NCBI RefSeq assembly: GCF_900112525.1
Contig: NZ_FOMD01000001.1
Location: 806,001 to 870,000, forward strand
Length of the DNA stretch: 64,000 bases
Reading direction: 5' to 3'
DNA from: Klenkia taihuensis
Lineage (GTDB): Bacteria > Actinomycetota > Actinomycetes > Mycobacteriales > Geodermatophilaceae
Shown here: in pieces, positions 7,680-17,004 of the stretch
How positions within the stretch are numbered: position 1 is the first letter of the stretch
How the letters are laid out: each line of letters starts with the position of its first letter
Program-made: the position numbers and the translations under genes
The notes under the pieces: model-generated
What the model saw: only the letters and a program-made list of their open reading frames with translations
Databases searched by the model: none
Told to the model about the DNA's origin: nothing

Positions 7680-9283
7680 CGGAGGAACCCGCCCAGCGGC
7701 AGCGCGGCCGCCATGCCGAACCGGTGCCGGCCGTGCAGCGGCTCGACCCGGGCCCCGGCGTCGGCGGCGGTGCGGGAGAGCACCGCCGCCAGCTCGTCGG
7801 CCCCGGTGCCGGCCGGCACCCGCACCCGCAGGGCGGTCGCCAGCTCCACCCGGTCGCCGCTGCGCCGGGCGGCCACCGACACGGTGGTCTGCAGACCGGC
7901 CGCGGTGCCCAGCCGGTCGACCAGGTCCTGCCCGGCCGCGGCGTCCAGGGACGGCCAGTCGACCAGCCGGTAGGTCACGTGCTCGACACCGCCGGCCCGC
8001 CAGGACCGCCAGGTCTCGACCGCCTCCGGCGGCTCGGCCGCACCGGACACCGCCCGGACGACGCCGTCGGGCCCGGCGTCCAGGCCCGCCACCCCGAGCA
8101 GCGCCGCGCGCAGGTCGTCGGGGCCCAGCAGGTGGCTGCGCAGCGAGGCCCGCTCGAGCTGGCGACGGACCCGCCGGACGGCGTTGGCGACGGTGGTCAC
8201 CAGGTCGTCGACGCGGTCGTCCTCGGGCAGCCGGGCCACCTGCAGCACCACCCAGCTGCGGCGGCGGGCCGGCACCTGGCCACCGGTGAGCTCGCGGTAG
8301 GAGACCGCCGCGGGGTCGGTGTCGCCGGTCCAGCCGGGGGCTGGCACGGTCTGCACCAGCAGCTGCACCGCCACCGGCAGGTCGCCGGACTCGTCGGGCG
8401 GCAGCAGGGCGGTCAGCGGCGGCAGCGTGCGCACGGGCTCGGTGGTCGGGTCCTCGGTGGTGGGGGCCAGCGAGAGCACCACCGCGACGCCGTCCCGGTG
8501 CACCACGAGGCCGGCGTCGGCGTCGTCGAACCGCACGGCCTGCACGCGCGCCTCCGGGGACACCGCGTCCAGCAGGGCGTCGACCACCGGCGCCGGGCCC
8601 GCACCGCCGGCGGTCAGCGGCGTGCGCCGCCGCCGGGCGCGGAACCGGGCGGCCAGCGCGACCCAGGAGTGCAGCCACCTGCCGCGCACCCGGACGGCCG
8701 TCACCAGCACGGCGGCGCCGGCGAGGACCGCCACCGGGACGAGCACGGCGGGCGGCTGGCGGTGCACGGCCAGCACCACGGCCGCGGCGGCCTCCCAGAC
8801 GACGACCTGCAGCAGGTGGAACGGGCCCAGCGTCCACGGCCGGCGGCGCGGCGCCGGCCGGCCCGGGCGCACCCGCTCGGGCGGCCGGCTGCCCGGCAGC
8901 GCGGAGTCCAGGGCCGGGACGGCGGCGCCCTGGGTGCGGTCGTCGGCGAGCGCGACCGGCGCCCCCTGCGCCTGCCCCCCAGCGGCGCGGGCGGCGTCGG
9001 TCGCCGCGTCGGCGGCCGCGTCGCCGGCCGGCGCCGCGACCGCGTCCGGCCGGGCGGACCAGGCCGGGGCGGGCGCGGGGGCGGCCTGCCGCTGGTAGGG
9101 CATCGGGGGCAGCCCGGCCGGGCGTCCGGCGGGGGTCGGGGCGGGTGTCCGGGCGGGGGCCCGGTCCGGTGCCGGGCCGGCCGTGGCCCGGGGCGCCCGC
9201 AGCGCGGGACCGACCTCGTCCGCGGGCGGGCCGGTGTGCCGGCCGCCCGGTCGGCTCTCCGGCGGCGGGGTCGAGGCGGTCAT
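7676..9283 (-). CDS. eccE: Type VII secretion protein EccE
   Basis: 535 residues from the ATG at 9283, with GGGAG 9 nt upstream. The first ~150 residues are low-complexity Pro/Ala/Arg and longer than in mycobacterial EccE. Two membrane segments follow (about 155-173 and 178-198), then a soluble domain. This matches EccE topology: two N-terminal helices and a soluble domain at the edge of the ESX membrane complex. It lies 37 bp after eccC and overlaps the next gene. The family is very divergent, so the call rests on topology, position and the 'VEHVTYRLVDWPSL'-type C-terminal region. ORFs that extend upstream overlap eccC and are shadows. Confidence 0.8.
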   Translation of the reverse strand: MTASTPPPESRPGGRHTGPPADEVGPALRAPRATAGPAPDRAPARTPAPTPAGRPAGLPPMPYQRQAAPAPAPAWSARPDAVAAPAGDAAADAATDAARAAGGQAQGAPVALADDRTQGAAVPALDSALPGSRPPERVRPGRPAPRRRPWTLGPFHLLQVVVWEAAAAVVLAVHRQPPAVLVPVAVLAGAAVLVTAVRVRGRWLHSWVALAARFRARRRRTPLTAGGAGPAPVVDALLDAVSPEARVQAVRFDDADAGLVVHRDGVAVVLSLAPTTEDPTTEPVRTLPPLTALLPPDESGDLPVAVQLLVQTVPAPGWTGDTDPAAVSYRELTGGQVPARRRSWVVLQVARLPEDDRVDDLVTTVANAVRRVRRQLERASLRSHLLGPDDLRAALLGVAGLDAGPDGVVRAVSGAAEPPEAVETWRSWRAGGVEHVTYRLVDWPSLDAAAGQDLVDRLGTAAGLQTTVSVAARRSGDRVELATALRVRVPAGTGADELAAVLSRTAADAGARVEPLHGRHRFGMAAALPLGGFLR

Positions 9284-9320
9284 CCGGTGCTCCCGGGGAG
9301 GTGGGGGAGGGCGGGCACGG

Positions 9321-12300
9321 TCAGACCCCCGGCGGGGTCCAGGCGAGCTGCACCAGGCGGGTGCCCTCGCGGCGGGTGACCAGGAAACCCCGGCCCGGCG
9401 GCAGCGGCTGCGGCTTGACCGCACCGACGAGCGCGCCCTCGTCCTTGTTGCCCGACATCACGATGCCGGGGGTCGACAGCTCGCGCAGGCGCATGAGCAC
9501 CGGCTCGAACAGGGCCCGGCCGGCGCCGCCGGAGCGACGGGTGAGCACCAGGTGCAGTCCGACGTCGCGGCCCTGGGCCAGCGCGTCCAGCAGCGGCGTC
9601 AACGGGTTGGGCTGGGCCGCGGCGACCAGGTCGTAGTCGTCGACCAGCAGGTAGAGCTCCGGGCCGGTCCACCAGCTGCGGTCGCGCAGCTGCTCGGGCG
9701 TGACGTCGGGCCCGGGGAGGCGCTTGTCCATCACGGTGGCGACCTCGGCGATCATGTCCCGCGCCTGCGCGGCCGACGTCCCGTAGGCCAGCAGGTGCTC
9801 GCCCTCCACGCAGCCGAGCAGGCTGCGCCGGTAGTCCAGCACCAGCATCTTGGCCTGCCGCGGGGTGCAGGTCTCCTGGACCTGCCGGGCGAAGGTGCGC
9901 AGGAAGGCGCTCTTGCCGGTCTCGGCGTCGCCGAACACCACCAGGTGGGAGTCGGTGCGCAGGTCCAGGTGCACGGTGCCCAGGTCGGCCTCGGCGATGC
10001 CGACGGCGAAGCCCTTCTCCGGCACCGGCCGCAGGTCGGCGTACTCCACCACCGGCGGGAGCAGGCGGACGGCGGGTGCGACCGGCCCCTGCCACGCCCG
10101 GGCCACGGCGTCGACGAGGCCGGCCACGCCGTCGGCGAGGTCGTCGACGGTCTGGCCGCCGTCGATGCGCGGCAGCGCGGTGAGCACGTGCATCCGGTCG
10201 GCGTTCAGCCCGCGGCCGGGGGTGTCGGCGGGGACGTTCACCGCGGTCCGGCGGTCCAGCGCCGAGTCGTTGGGGTCACCCAGCCGCAGCTCCACCCGGG
10301 TGCCCAGCAGGTCGCGGATGGCCGGCCGGAAGTCCATCCAGCGGCTGGCGGCGACCACCACGTGCACGCCGTAGCCCAGGCCCCGGGCGGCGATGTCGGT
10401 GATGACGGCCTCGAGGTCGTCGAACTCGCTGCGGACGGTGGCCCAGCCGTCGACGACCAGGAACACGTCGCCGAAGGGGTCGCCGTCGACCTGCCCGGCC
10501 CGCAGCCGGCGCCGGTAGGTGGGCATGCCGTCGATGCCGAGCCGGGCGAAGCGTGCCTCGCGGTCGGCGAGCAGGCCGCGCACCTCGGCGACGGTGCGGC
10601 GGATCAGGTCGACGTCCATCCGCCCGGCGACCGAGCCCACGTGCGGCAGGTCGCGCAGCGAGGCCAGGGTGCCGCCGCCGAAGTCCAGGCAGTAGAACTG
10701 CGCCTCCTGCGGCGTGTGGGTCAGCGCCAGCCCGGTGACGACCGAGCGCAGCAGGGTCGACTTGCCCGACTGCGGGCCGCCCACGACGACCGCGTGCCCG
10801 CCCGAGCCGGCGAAGTCCAGCACCATCGGGTCGCGGCGCTGGTCCAGCGGCCGGTCGACCAGGCCGACGGCGGCCTGCAGCTGGCCCCACAGGTCGGGGT
10901 TGGCGGCGGTGAGCCCGCGCTGCGGGTCCTCGACGAGCTGGGCGAGCAGCTGGTCCAGCGTGGGCGGCTCCTTCAGCGGGGGCAGCCACACCGGGTGCGC
11001 CGGCGCCCCGGCGCCCTCGAGCCGCTCCACCAGGACGTCGAGCAGGCTCTCGCCCACCGCGTCGTCCTCGACCACGGGCGCGTCCTCGTCGCGGTCGGTG
11101 TCCACCGGGGGAGCCAGGTACTGGGTGTCGTACTCCAGGACGACCGCGCCCTCGCTGCGGCCCTCGCTGACCGACCCCGCCGTCCGGCGCTTGTAGGTGC
11201 CCGACACGTAGGCCGCGCGGAAGCGCTCGAGGGGGTCGGTGCCGAACTTCAGGTAGCCGTGGCCCGGGGCGCGGGGCAGCTCGAACGCGTCGGGGGCGGA
11301 GAGGACGACGCGGCTCTCCATCGCCGAGTTGGTGCGCAGGCCGATCCGGTAGGACAGGTGGGTGTCCAGGCCGCGCAGCCGGCCCTCCTCCAGGCGCTGG
11401 CTGGCCAGCAGCAGGTGCACGCCCAGCGAACGGCCCACCCGGCCGATCTGCACGAACATGTCGATGAAGTCGGGCTTGGCGCTGAGCAGCTCGCTGAACT
11501 CGTCGCAGACGATGAGCAGGCTGGGCACCGGCGCCAGCGGGACACCCGAGGTGCGGGCCCGCTCGTAGTCGCGCAGCGACGAGTAGTTGCCGGCCGTGCG
11601 CAGCAGCTCCTGGCGGCGCAGCAGCTCCCCGTTGATCGCGTCGGTCATCCGGTCGACCAGGGGCAGCTCGTCGGCCAGGTTGGTGATCACCGCGCTGGTG
11701 TGCGGCAGCCGGTCGAGCTTGGTGAAGGTCGCACCGCCCTTGAAGTCGACGAGGACGAAGTTGAGCGCCTCGGAGTCGTGGGTGACCGCCAGCGCCAGCA
11801 CCAGGGTGCGCAGCAGCTCGGACTTGCCCGACCCGGTCGCCCCGACGAGCAGGCCGTGCGGGCCCATGCCGTCCTGCGCGGACTCCTTGATGTCCAGCTC
11901 GATGGGGGCGCCGTCCGGGCCGACCCCGATCGGCACCCGCAGCCGGTCGCGGTTGGGCCGGGGGGCCCAGCCCCGGGCGACGTCGTGCTCGTAGGGGTCG
12001 GAGATATCCAGCAGCTCGGCCAGCCCCATCGCGGTGCTCATCGCCTGCTCCCCGCGGGGGCCCGCGGACAGCCGGAACGGGGCCAGCTGGCGGGCCAGCG
12101 CCTCGATGCCCGCGACGCCGAGCTCGTCGGCCCGGCCGATGGGTGCCTCGCCCTCGAGGGTGCGGCTGCGGGCGGTGCCGTCGCGGTCGACGTCGAGCAC
12201 CAGGGTCGCGCGGTCCAGCAGCCGGGGCGGCGGGGTGGACAGGTCGAGCACGGTGACGCCCTCGACGCCGCCGTCGGTCATCAGGTGGTTGGAGCCGGCG

Positions 12301-13277
12301 ACCTCGCCGCCGTCGAGCACCACGACCAGGTGCGGCCCGGTGACCGAGGTCGCCGGGCCGGTGGGGTCGAACCGGGGCCGGGCGGCCAGCTCGTCCTCCA
12401 GCAGCGCCTCCAGCGCCGGCACGGTCGGGGTGAGCAGGCGCAACCGGCCCAGCGCGTCGGAGCGCTCGGGGTGCAGGCAGTGCGGCAGCCAGCGGGCCCA
12501 CTCCCACTGCGCGCGCTCCTCGGTGCCGGCCACCACCGCGACCAGGACGTCGTCGGGGGCGTGGTGGACGGCCAGCTGGGCCAGCACGGCCCGGGTGAGG
12601 GACCGGGCGCGCTCGACGTCGCCGGTCAGGTGCACGCGGGAGAACCCGTTGGCCGCCATCGCGACCGGCAGGTCGGGCACCGAGTTGTAGGCCAGCACGA
12701 AGCGGCGCAGCGCGGCCGCGGCCAGCGGCTCGAGCTCGTCCAGCGGGCGGGTCTGCGGCGGCACGATCGGGGTGGCCAGCGCCAGCGGCCCGATGCCGAT
12801 GCGGACCACGCCGAAGTCGGCGTGGTCGCGGCGGCGCTCCCACAGCCGGTGGCTGGCCGCGGTCACCCACAGCTGGTCAGGGTCGGGGTGCCGGTAGAGC
12901 ATCGCCCTGCGCTGCTGGACGGCGTTGGCGCGCACCTTCTGCCGGTGCAGGGCCAGGTGGCGCAGGTAGCCGCGGCGGGCCTCGGCCATCTCGGCCTTGG
13001 AGGTGCCGCCGCTGTTGGCCACCATCATCACGACCATGCCCAGGGCGCTGACGCCGAGCAGCCCGCCGGCCAGGTAGCCCAGCGGGCCGCCGCGCCCGCC
13101 GGTGAACAGCAGGGCCATGGCCCCGGCGCCGGCCAGCATGGGCAGCACCATGAGCACCTGGGTCCAGCGCCGGCCGGCGGCGCCGGGCAGCTCCGGGGGC
13201 GGGTCGACGACGACGTCGCCGGTGGGCAGCTCGGGTGCGTCCCGCCGGGGCTGGCGGCGGATCACCACGGTGCTCAG
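9321..13277 (-). CDS. eccC: Type VII secretion FtsK/SpoIIIE-like ATPase EccC (single chain)
   Basis: 1,318 residues. Two membrane helices (about 41-58 and 66-87) are followed by three ATPase domains. Their Walker A motifs are 'GATGSGKS' (about 478), 'GGPQSGKS' (about 832) and 'GDAETGKS' (about 1115). The Walker B regions are 'LIVCDEFSEL', 'LVVDGWATV' (Asp-Gly, degenerate) and 'LLVDDYDLV'. EccC drives ESX export and binds the C-terminal signal of EsxB-type substrates. The N-terminus 'STVVIRRQPRR' is the usual EccC start, but here the codon before Ser is CTG, at 13277, overlapping a leader-ORF stop as CTGA. A GTG follows three codons later. EccCa and EccCb are fused, unlike in ESX-1. Confidence 0.95.
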   Translation of the reverse strand: MSTVVIRRQPRRDAPELPTGDVVVDPPPELPGAAGRRWTQVLMVLPMLAGAGAMALLFTGGRGGPLGYLAGGLLGVSALGMVVMMVANSGGTSKAEMAEARRGYLRHLALHRQKVRANAVQQRRAMLYRHPDPDQLWVTAASHRLWERRRDHADFGVVRIGIGPLALATPIVPPQTRPLDELEPLAAAALRRFVLAYNSVPDLPVAMAANGFSRVHLTGDVERARSLTRAVLAQLAVHHAPDDVLVAVVAGTEERAQWEWARWLPHCLHPERSDALGRLRLLTPTVPALEALLEDELAARPRFDPTGPATSVTGPHLVVVLDGGEVAGSNHLMTDGGVEGVTVLDLSTPPPRLLDRATLVLDVDRDGTARSRTLEGEAPIGRADELGVAGIEALARQLAPFRLSAGPRGEQAMSTAMGLAELLDISDPYEHDVARGWAPRPNRDRLRVPIGVGPDGAPIELDIKESAQDGMGPHGLLVGATGSGKSELLRTLVLALAVTHDSEALNFVLVDFKGGATFTKLDRLPHTSAVITNLADELPLVDRMTDAINGELLRRQELLRTAGNYSSLRDYERARTSGVPLAPVPSLLIVCDEFSELLSAKPDFIDMFVQIGRVGRSLGVHLLLASQRLEEGRLRGLDTHLSYRIGLRTNSAMESRVVLSAPDAFELPRAPGHGYLKFGTDPLERFRAAYVSGTYKRRTAGSVSEGRSEGAVVLEYDTQYLAPPVDTDRDEDAPVVEDDAVGESLLDVLVERLEGAGAPAHPVWLPPLKEPPTLDQLLAQLVEDPQRGLTAANPDLWGQLQAAVGLVDRPLDQRRDPMVLDFAGSGGHAVVVGGPQSGKSTLLRSVVTGLALTHTPQEAQFYCLDFGGGTLASLRDLPHVGSVAGRMDVDLIRRTVAEVRGLLADREARFARLGIDGMPTYRRRLRAGQVDGDPFGDVFLVVDGWATVRSEFDDLEAVITDIAARGLGYGVHVVVAASRWMDFRPAIRDLLGTRVELRLGDPNDSALDRRTAVNVPADTPGRGLNADRMHVLTALPRIDGGQTVDDLADGVAGLVDAVARAWQGPVAPAVRLLPPVVEYADLRPVPEKGFAVGIAEADLGTVHLDLRTDSHLVVFGDAETGKSAFLRTFARQVQETCTPRQAKMLVLDYRRSLLGCVEGEHLLAYGTSAAQARDMIAEVATVMDKRLPGPDVTPEQLRDRSWWTGPELYLLVDDYDLVAAAQPNPLTPLLDALAQGRDVGLHLVLTRRSGGAGRALFEPVLMRLRELSTPGIVMSGNKDEGALVGAVKPQPLPPGRGFLVTRREGTRLVQLAWTPPGV

Positions 13278-13324
13278 CTGGATCGACCTCCCCGCCCGCG
13301 CCGGGGCCGCTCGGCCTCGGACAT
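13274..13324 (-). CDS. 16-residue leader ORF overlapping the eccC start
   Basis: Minus-strand ATG at 13324, 6 nt after a TACGAT -10 box, opens MSEAERPRRGRGGRSS. Its TGA (13276-13274) overlaps the CTG at 13277 that starts the EccC reading frame. It is very basic and too short for a domain. A role in translational coupling is an inference; the same layout precedes the ParA-like gene at 4828. Without the leader, eccC has no well-placed canonical start: the nearest GTG is 18 nt from the GGAGG. Confidence 0.45.
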   Translation of the reverse strand: MSEAERPRRGRGGRSS

Positions 13325-13329
13325 CTCCG

Positions 13330-13336
13330 TATCGTA
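13330..13336. promoter_or_regulatory. Shared bidirectional promoter, overlapping -10 boxes (eccC / eccD)
   Basis: The plus strand reads TATCGT at 13330-13335 and the minus strand reads TACGAT at 13336-13331, offset by one base. The minus -10 sits 6 nt before the eccC leader ATG. The plus -10 would give a ~50-nt leader with GAGGAG 10 nt before the eccD ATG. One melted region could serve both operons. Confidence 0.5.
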
Positions 13337-13393
13337 TGGGCGCCCACCGCATGCCACTGCCCCGTGCCGCCCCGACCGAGGAGCTCGACACCG

Positions 13394-14791
13394 ATGACCC
13401 GTGCGATCGGCGGCGGCCTGGCCCGCGTGACCGTGGCGGCGCCCCGTCGGAGGGTGGACGTGGCGCTGCCCGACGGGGTCCCGGTGGCCGAGCTGCTGCC
13501 CGGCCTGCTGCGCGCGGCCGGCGAGGAGCTCGCCGACGAGGGCCAGGTGCACGGCGGCTGGGTGCTGCGCCGGCCCGACGGCGCACCGGTCGACCCGGCC
13601 CGCTCGCTGGGCGCGGCGGGCGTGCTCGACGGCGAGGTCCTGCACCTGGTGCCGCGGCACCAGGAGTGGCCGGAGCTGGACTACGACGACGTCGTGGACG
13701 CGGTCGCCTCCGGCGCGCGGGCGGTCAGCCGGTCCTGGACGGCGGCCGACACCCGCCGGGCCGGGCTGACCGGTACGGCGGTCGCCGTCCTCGCGGCCCT
13801 CGCGCTCCTGCTCACCGCCGGCCCCGACGCGGGCTGGACGACGACCGGCCTGGTGGCCCTGGGCACCGCCGTGGGCTGCGTGCTGCTCGCGGTCGGCCTG
13901 GCCCGTGCCCTGGGCGACACGGCCGCGGGCGCCCTGCTGGGCGTGCTGGCGCTGCCGGCGGCCGCGCTCGGCGGGCTGGTGGTCACCCTCGGCGACCAGT
14001 CCCTGGCCGAGCTCCAGCCGGTGCACGTGCTGACCGCCTCCCTGGTCGTGCTGGTGGTCGCCCTGGCCGTGCACCTGGGTGTCGGGGACCGCACCCAGTA
14101 CAGCTCGGCCGGCATCACCGCGGGCCTGCTCGGCGGGCTCGGGGGGCTGCTCGCCCTGCCCGGCGCGATGGACGCGGTCGACACCGCCGCGGTGCTGCTG
14201 GCGGTCGTGCTGGCCGCCACCCCGCTGGTGCCGCTGCTGAGCATCCGGCTGGGCGGGCTGCCGGTGCCGGTGCTGCCCACCACGCCCGAGGAGCTGCTGG
14301 CCGACGAGACCCCGGCGCCGCGCAGCCGGGTCGAGGCCCGGGTGCGCCGCTCCGACGAGCTGCTCACCGGGATGCTCGGCGGCGGGGCGGTCGTCTCGGT
14401 GGTCTGCTGCGCGGTCCTCGTCGCGTCGGCCCGCACGTCGGCCCTGGTGCTGGTCGGCCTGGTCGCCGCGGTGTCGCTGCTGCGCACGCGGCTGTTCCCC
14501 GCGCTGCGCCACCGCCTGCCGCTCGCCGCGACCGGGGCGCTCGCGGTCGCGCTGCTGGCCCTCGCCGCGCTCGGCCTGGACGCCGCCGACCGGGTGGTGC
14601 TCGCGGTCCCGGTGCTGCTCGTGCTGGCGCTGGCTGCGCTCGCCGCCGGCCGTGCCTGGGCGGTGCGCCCGCCCAGCCCCTACCTGGGCCGGGTGGCCGA
14701 CGTGCTGGACGTGGTGCTCGTGCTGGCGCTGGTGCCCACCGTCTGCGTGGTGGCGGGCCTGTACGGCTACGTCCGCGGGCTCTACGGCTGA
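13394..14791 (+). CDS. eccD: Type VII secretion integral membrane protein EccD
   Basis: 465 residues. An N-terminal ubiquitin-like domain (about 1-85, 'VTVAAPRRRVDVALPDGVPVAE') is followed by about 11 hydrophobic helices to the C-terminus, the EccD topology. EccD forms the membrane vestibule of the ESX channel. The ATG at 13394 has GAGGAG 10 nt upstream; longer frames from 13235 would enter the divergent eccC 5' region and are not used. It is the first gene of the plus-strand unit eccD-eccB-WXG100 pair, with 6 bp to eccB. Confidence 0.92.
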   Translation: MTRAIGGGLARVTVAAPRRRVDVALPDGVPVAELLPGLLRAAGEELADEGQVHGGWVLRRPDGAPVDPARSLGAAGVLDGEVLHLVPRHQEWPELDYDDVVDAVASGARAVSRSWTAADTRRAGLTGTAVAVLAALALLLTAGPDAGWTTTGLVALGTAVGCVLLAVGLARALGDTAAGALLGVLALPAAALGGLVVTLGDQSLAELQPVHVLTASLVVLVVALAVHLGVGDRTQYSSAGITAGLLGGLGGLLALPGAMDAVDTAAVLLAVVLAATPLVPLLSIRLGGLPVPVLPTTPEELLADETPAPRSRVEARVRRSDELLTGMLGGGAVVSVVCCAVLVASARTSALVLVGLVAAVSLLRTRLFPALRHRLPLAATGALAVALLALAALGLDAADRVVLAVPVLLVLALAALAAGRAWAVRPPSPYLGRVADVLDVVLVLALVPTVCVVAGLYGYVRGLYG

Positions 14792-14797
14792 TCCGCC

Positions 14798-16222
14798 GTG
14801 GCCAGCCGCAAGGACCTCTTCCAGAGCTACCAGTCGTCGGTGCGCCGGCTGGTCTCCGGGCTCGTGCTGCGCGAGGCCGACCCGGCCCGCACCCCGCTGC
14901 GGCGGATGGGCGGCGCGGTCTTCGGCAGCGTCATGGTCGCCGCGCTGACCCTCGCCGTCGCCGGGGTCATCGGCGTCGTCCGGCCCGGGGGCAACACGAC
15001 CTGGCAGACCTCGGGCCAGGTGGTCGTCGAGGAGGAGACCGGCGCCCGGTTCGCCTACCTGCCCGACGCCGACGGCACCCAGCGGCTGCACCCGGTGCCC
15101 AACCTGGCCAGCGGCGCGCTGCTCATGGGCACCGCCACGACCGTGCAGGTGTCGGCGGCGTCGCTGGCCGGGGTGCCGCGCGGGCCCCGGCTGGGCATCC
15201 CCGACGCCCCCGACTCGATGCCCGCCCCCGACCGGCTGCTCGGCGCCCCCTGGACGCTGTGCTCGACCCCGCCCGAGCAGGGCAGCGGCGACGAGGTGCC
15301 CGACACCCAGCTGGTGGTCGGCCGCTCGACCACCAGCGGCGACCCCGTGGACCAGGCGGCCGTGCTGGTGCGCGACGTCGAGGACGGCTCGCTGCACCTG
15401 GTGTGGGCCGGCCACCAGTACCCGGTCCCGCAGGAGGACGCGGTGCTCGAGGGCCTGACCTACCGCACCCAGCCGCAGGTGCAGGTCGGCACCGCCTGGC
15501 TGAACGCGATGCCGGCGGGCAACGCGCTGGTGCCCGAGCCGGCCGAGGGGCGCGGGGAGCCCTCCGCGCTGGCCGGCGCGGTGGTCGGGGAGGTCCGGGT
15601 CGTCGGCTCCGGCGAGGGCGCGCAGTACTACCAGGTCACCCGCGGGGGGATCGAGGAGATCACCGCGGTGCAGAAGGACCTGCTGCTGGCCGACCCGTCG
15701 CTGACCTCGACCGTGTACGTCGGGCGGGCGGTCGAACCGGTGCCGCTGTCGGCCGCCGAGGCCAACTCCGTGCCCCGCGCCGAGCTGGCCGAGCGCACCG
15801 ACGCCGACCCGCCGGCGCAGCGTCCCGAGCCCGCGGCGGTGACCTCGGCGGAGAGCACGGTGTGCGCCTCGTTCACGGGGGCCGCCCAGCTGCCCGAGGT
15901 CTCGGTGCAGGCCGAGGTCGCCGGCACCGACATCGCGGCCGCCACCGGCGGGGTGGGTGCCGACGGCGCGGTGCTGGCCGACTCGGTGGTGGTCGCGCCC
16001 GGCGGCGGCGCGGTGGTGCTGGCCCAGGGCTCGGGGACCGCGACCACCGGGGGGCTGTTCCTGGTCACCGACGCAGGGGTCCGCTACCCGGTGCCCGACG
16101 AGGACACCCTGGCCGTGCTGGGCTACGCCGGGGTGACCCCGGTGGCCCTCCCGAGCTCGCTGGTGGCCCGCCTGCCGGCCGGCCCGACGCTGGACGTCAC
16201 GGACGCCCGACTCCCTCTCTGA
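14798..16222 (+). CDS. eccB: Type VII secretion protein EccB
   Basis: 474 residues from a GTG. The N-terminus 'ASRKDLFQSYQSSVRRL' is the conserved cytoplasmic EccB start. One membrane helix lies at about 41-65 and a large extracytoplasmic domain follows, with Cys at 'TLCSTP' and 'STVCASF' that could form the known stabilising disulfide. EccB is the main extracytoplasmic part of the ESX core and is reported to have weak ATPase activity. The gene is 6 bp after eccD. Confidence 0.93.
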   Translation: MASRKDLFQSYQSSVRRLVSGLVLREADPARTPLRRMGGAVFGSVMVAALTLAVAGVIGVVRPGGNTTWQTSGQVVVEEETGARFAYLPDADGTQRLHPVPNLASGALLMGTATTVQVSAASLAGVPRGPRLGIPDAPDSMPAPDRLLGAPWTLCSTPPEQGSGDEVPDTQLVVGRSTTSGDPVDQAAVLVRDVEDGSLHLVWAGHQYPVPQEDAVLEGLTYRTQPQVQVGTAWLNAMPAGNALVPEPAEGRGEPSALAGAVVGEVRVVGSGEGAQYYQVTRGGIEEITAVQKDLLLADPSLTSTVYVGRAVEPVPLSAAEANSVPRAELAERTDADPPAQRPEPAAVTSAESTVCASFTGAAQLPEVSVQAEVAGTDIAAATGGVGADGAVLADSVVVAPGGGAVVLAQGSGTATTGGLFLVTDAGVRYPVPDEDTLAVLGYAGVTPVALPSSLVARLPAGPTLDVTDARLPL

Positions 16223-16279
16223 GCGTGCCGAACGGGTGAACAGCCAGTGACCGGACTCGCGCGACTCGCTTCAGCCGGG

Positions 16280-16285
16280 TAGTTT
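16280..16285 (+). promoter_or_regulatory. -10 box TAGTTT before the WXG100 pair
   Basis: TAGTTT lies in the 123-bp gap between eccB and the first WXG100 gene and would give a leader of about 50 nt. A separate strong promoter for the small secreted proteins is plausible. No convincing -35. Confidence 0.4.
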
Positions 16286-16345
16286 CGCCCCGCTAACTGG
16301 TGCCGCTCAGGCGCCTCCACGACGACGAGAGAGGTGGGAGACCAC

Positions 16346-16672
16346 ATGGCGACCAATGCCGATCCGGTCCAGATGCGCTCCTTCGCCACGGGCGCCGAGC
16401 AGACCGCCGACAGCATCCGCGGCATGCTCAACTCGCTGATGGGCCAGCTCAGCGGCCTCGAGTCCACCTGGAAGGGCCGGGGTGGTACCTCGTTCATCCA
16501 GGTGAAGAGCACGGTGGAGACCGAGGTCAACAAGCTGCACGCCGCACTGACGGCGATGGGCGGCGACATCCGCACCGCGGCCAACAACTACGACACCGGC
16601 GACGAGGAGCAGTCCTCGGCCATGCAGAGCGTCCAGAGCACGACGACCGGCATCACCGCCGGGCTCGCCTGA
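16346..16672 (+). CDS. WXG100 protein, EsxB-like, with YxxxD export motif
   Basis: 108 residues, fully helical-looking. W-K-G at residues 42-44 is the WXG turn between two helices. Y82-D86 fits the YxxxD/E ESX export signal just after helix 2, which marks the EsxB/CFP-10-like partner recognised by EccC. The ATG at 16346 is chosen because GGGAG lies 7 nt upstream; a GTG at 16334 would add four residues. It probably heterodimerises with the next gene's product, 17 bp downstream. Confidence 0.92.
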   Translation: MATNADPVQMRSFATGAEQTADSIRGMLNSLMGQLSGLESTWKGRGGTSFIQVKSTVETEVNKLHAALTAMGGDIRTAANNYDTGDEEQSSAMQSVQSTTTGITAGLA

Positions 16673-16689
16673 GAGGGAGGGACCAGATC

Positions 16690-16986
16690 ATGAGTGGTGG
16701 TTCGACCTACGCCGTCGACTGGAACATGCAGGGCGACGGCGCCGCCAGCGTCCGCTCCGCGGTCTCCTCGATGGAGAGCCAGCTGTCCTCCCTGGAGTCG
16801 CAGGTGCGCGCCATGTACAGCACCTGGGACTCCGACGCCCAGCAGGCCTACTCCAGCCGGCAGACCCAGTGGTCCACCGCGTCGGACAACATCAAGACGG
16901 CCCTGACCCAGTGGGCCGGCGGCCTCGACAGCGCCGCCGACACCGCCTCGTCGACCGAGTCGACGAACACCGGCGTCGTCGCCTGA
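16690..16986 (+). CDS. WXG100-like protein, EsxA-like partner (WxS variant)
   Basis: 98 residues, helix-turn-helix. The turn reads W-D-S (46-48) in place of WXG, a known variation. No YxxxD/E motif is visible at the C-terminus, so it would be carried by the upstream YxxxD protein as a dimer. GAGGGAGGG lies shortly before the ATG. A strong hairpin follows. Confidence 0.9.
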   Translation: MSGGSTYAVDWNMQGDGAASVRSAVSSMESQLSSLESQVRAMYSTWDSDAQQAYSSRQTQWSTASDNIKTALTQWAGGLDSAADTASSTESTNTGVVA

Positions 16987-17004
16987 CGCACCCCGCACCG
17001 CAGC

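Noticed and set aside
13274-15415. A 713-residue minus-strand ORF opposite eccD and eccB
   Set aside because: Its sequence is His/Gln/Arg/Gly-rich antisense of real genes. Only its last 16 codons, used as a leader ORF, are of interest.
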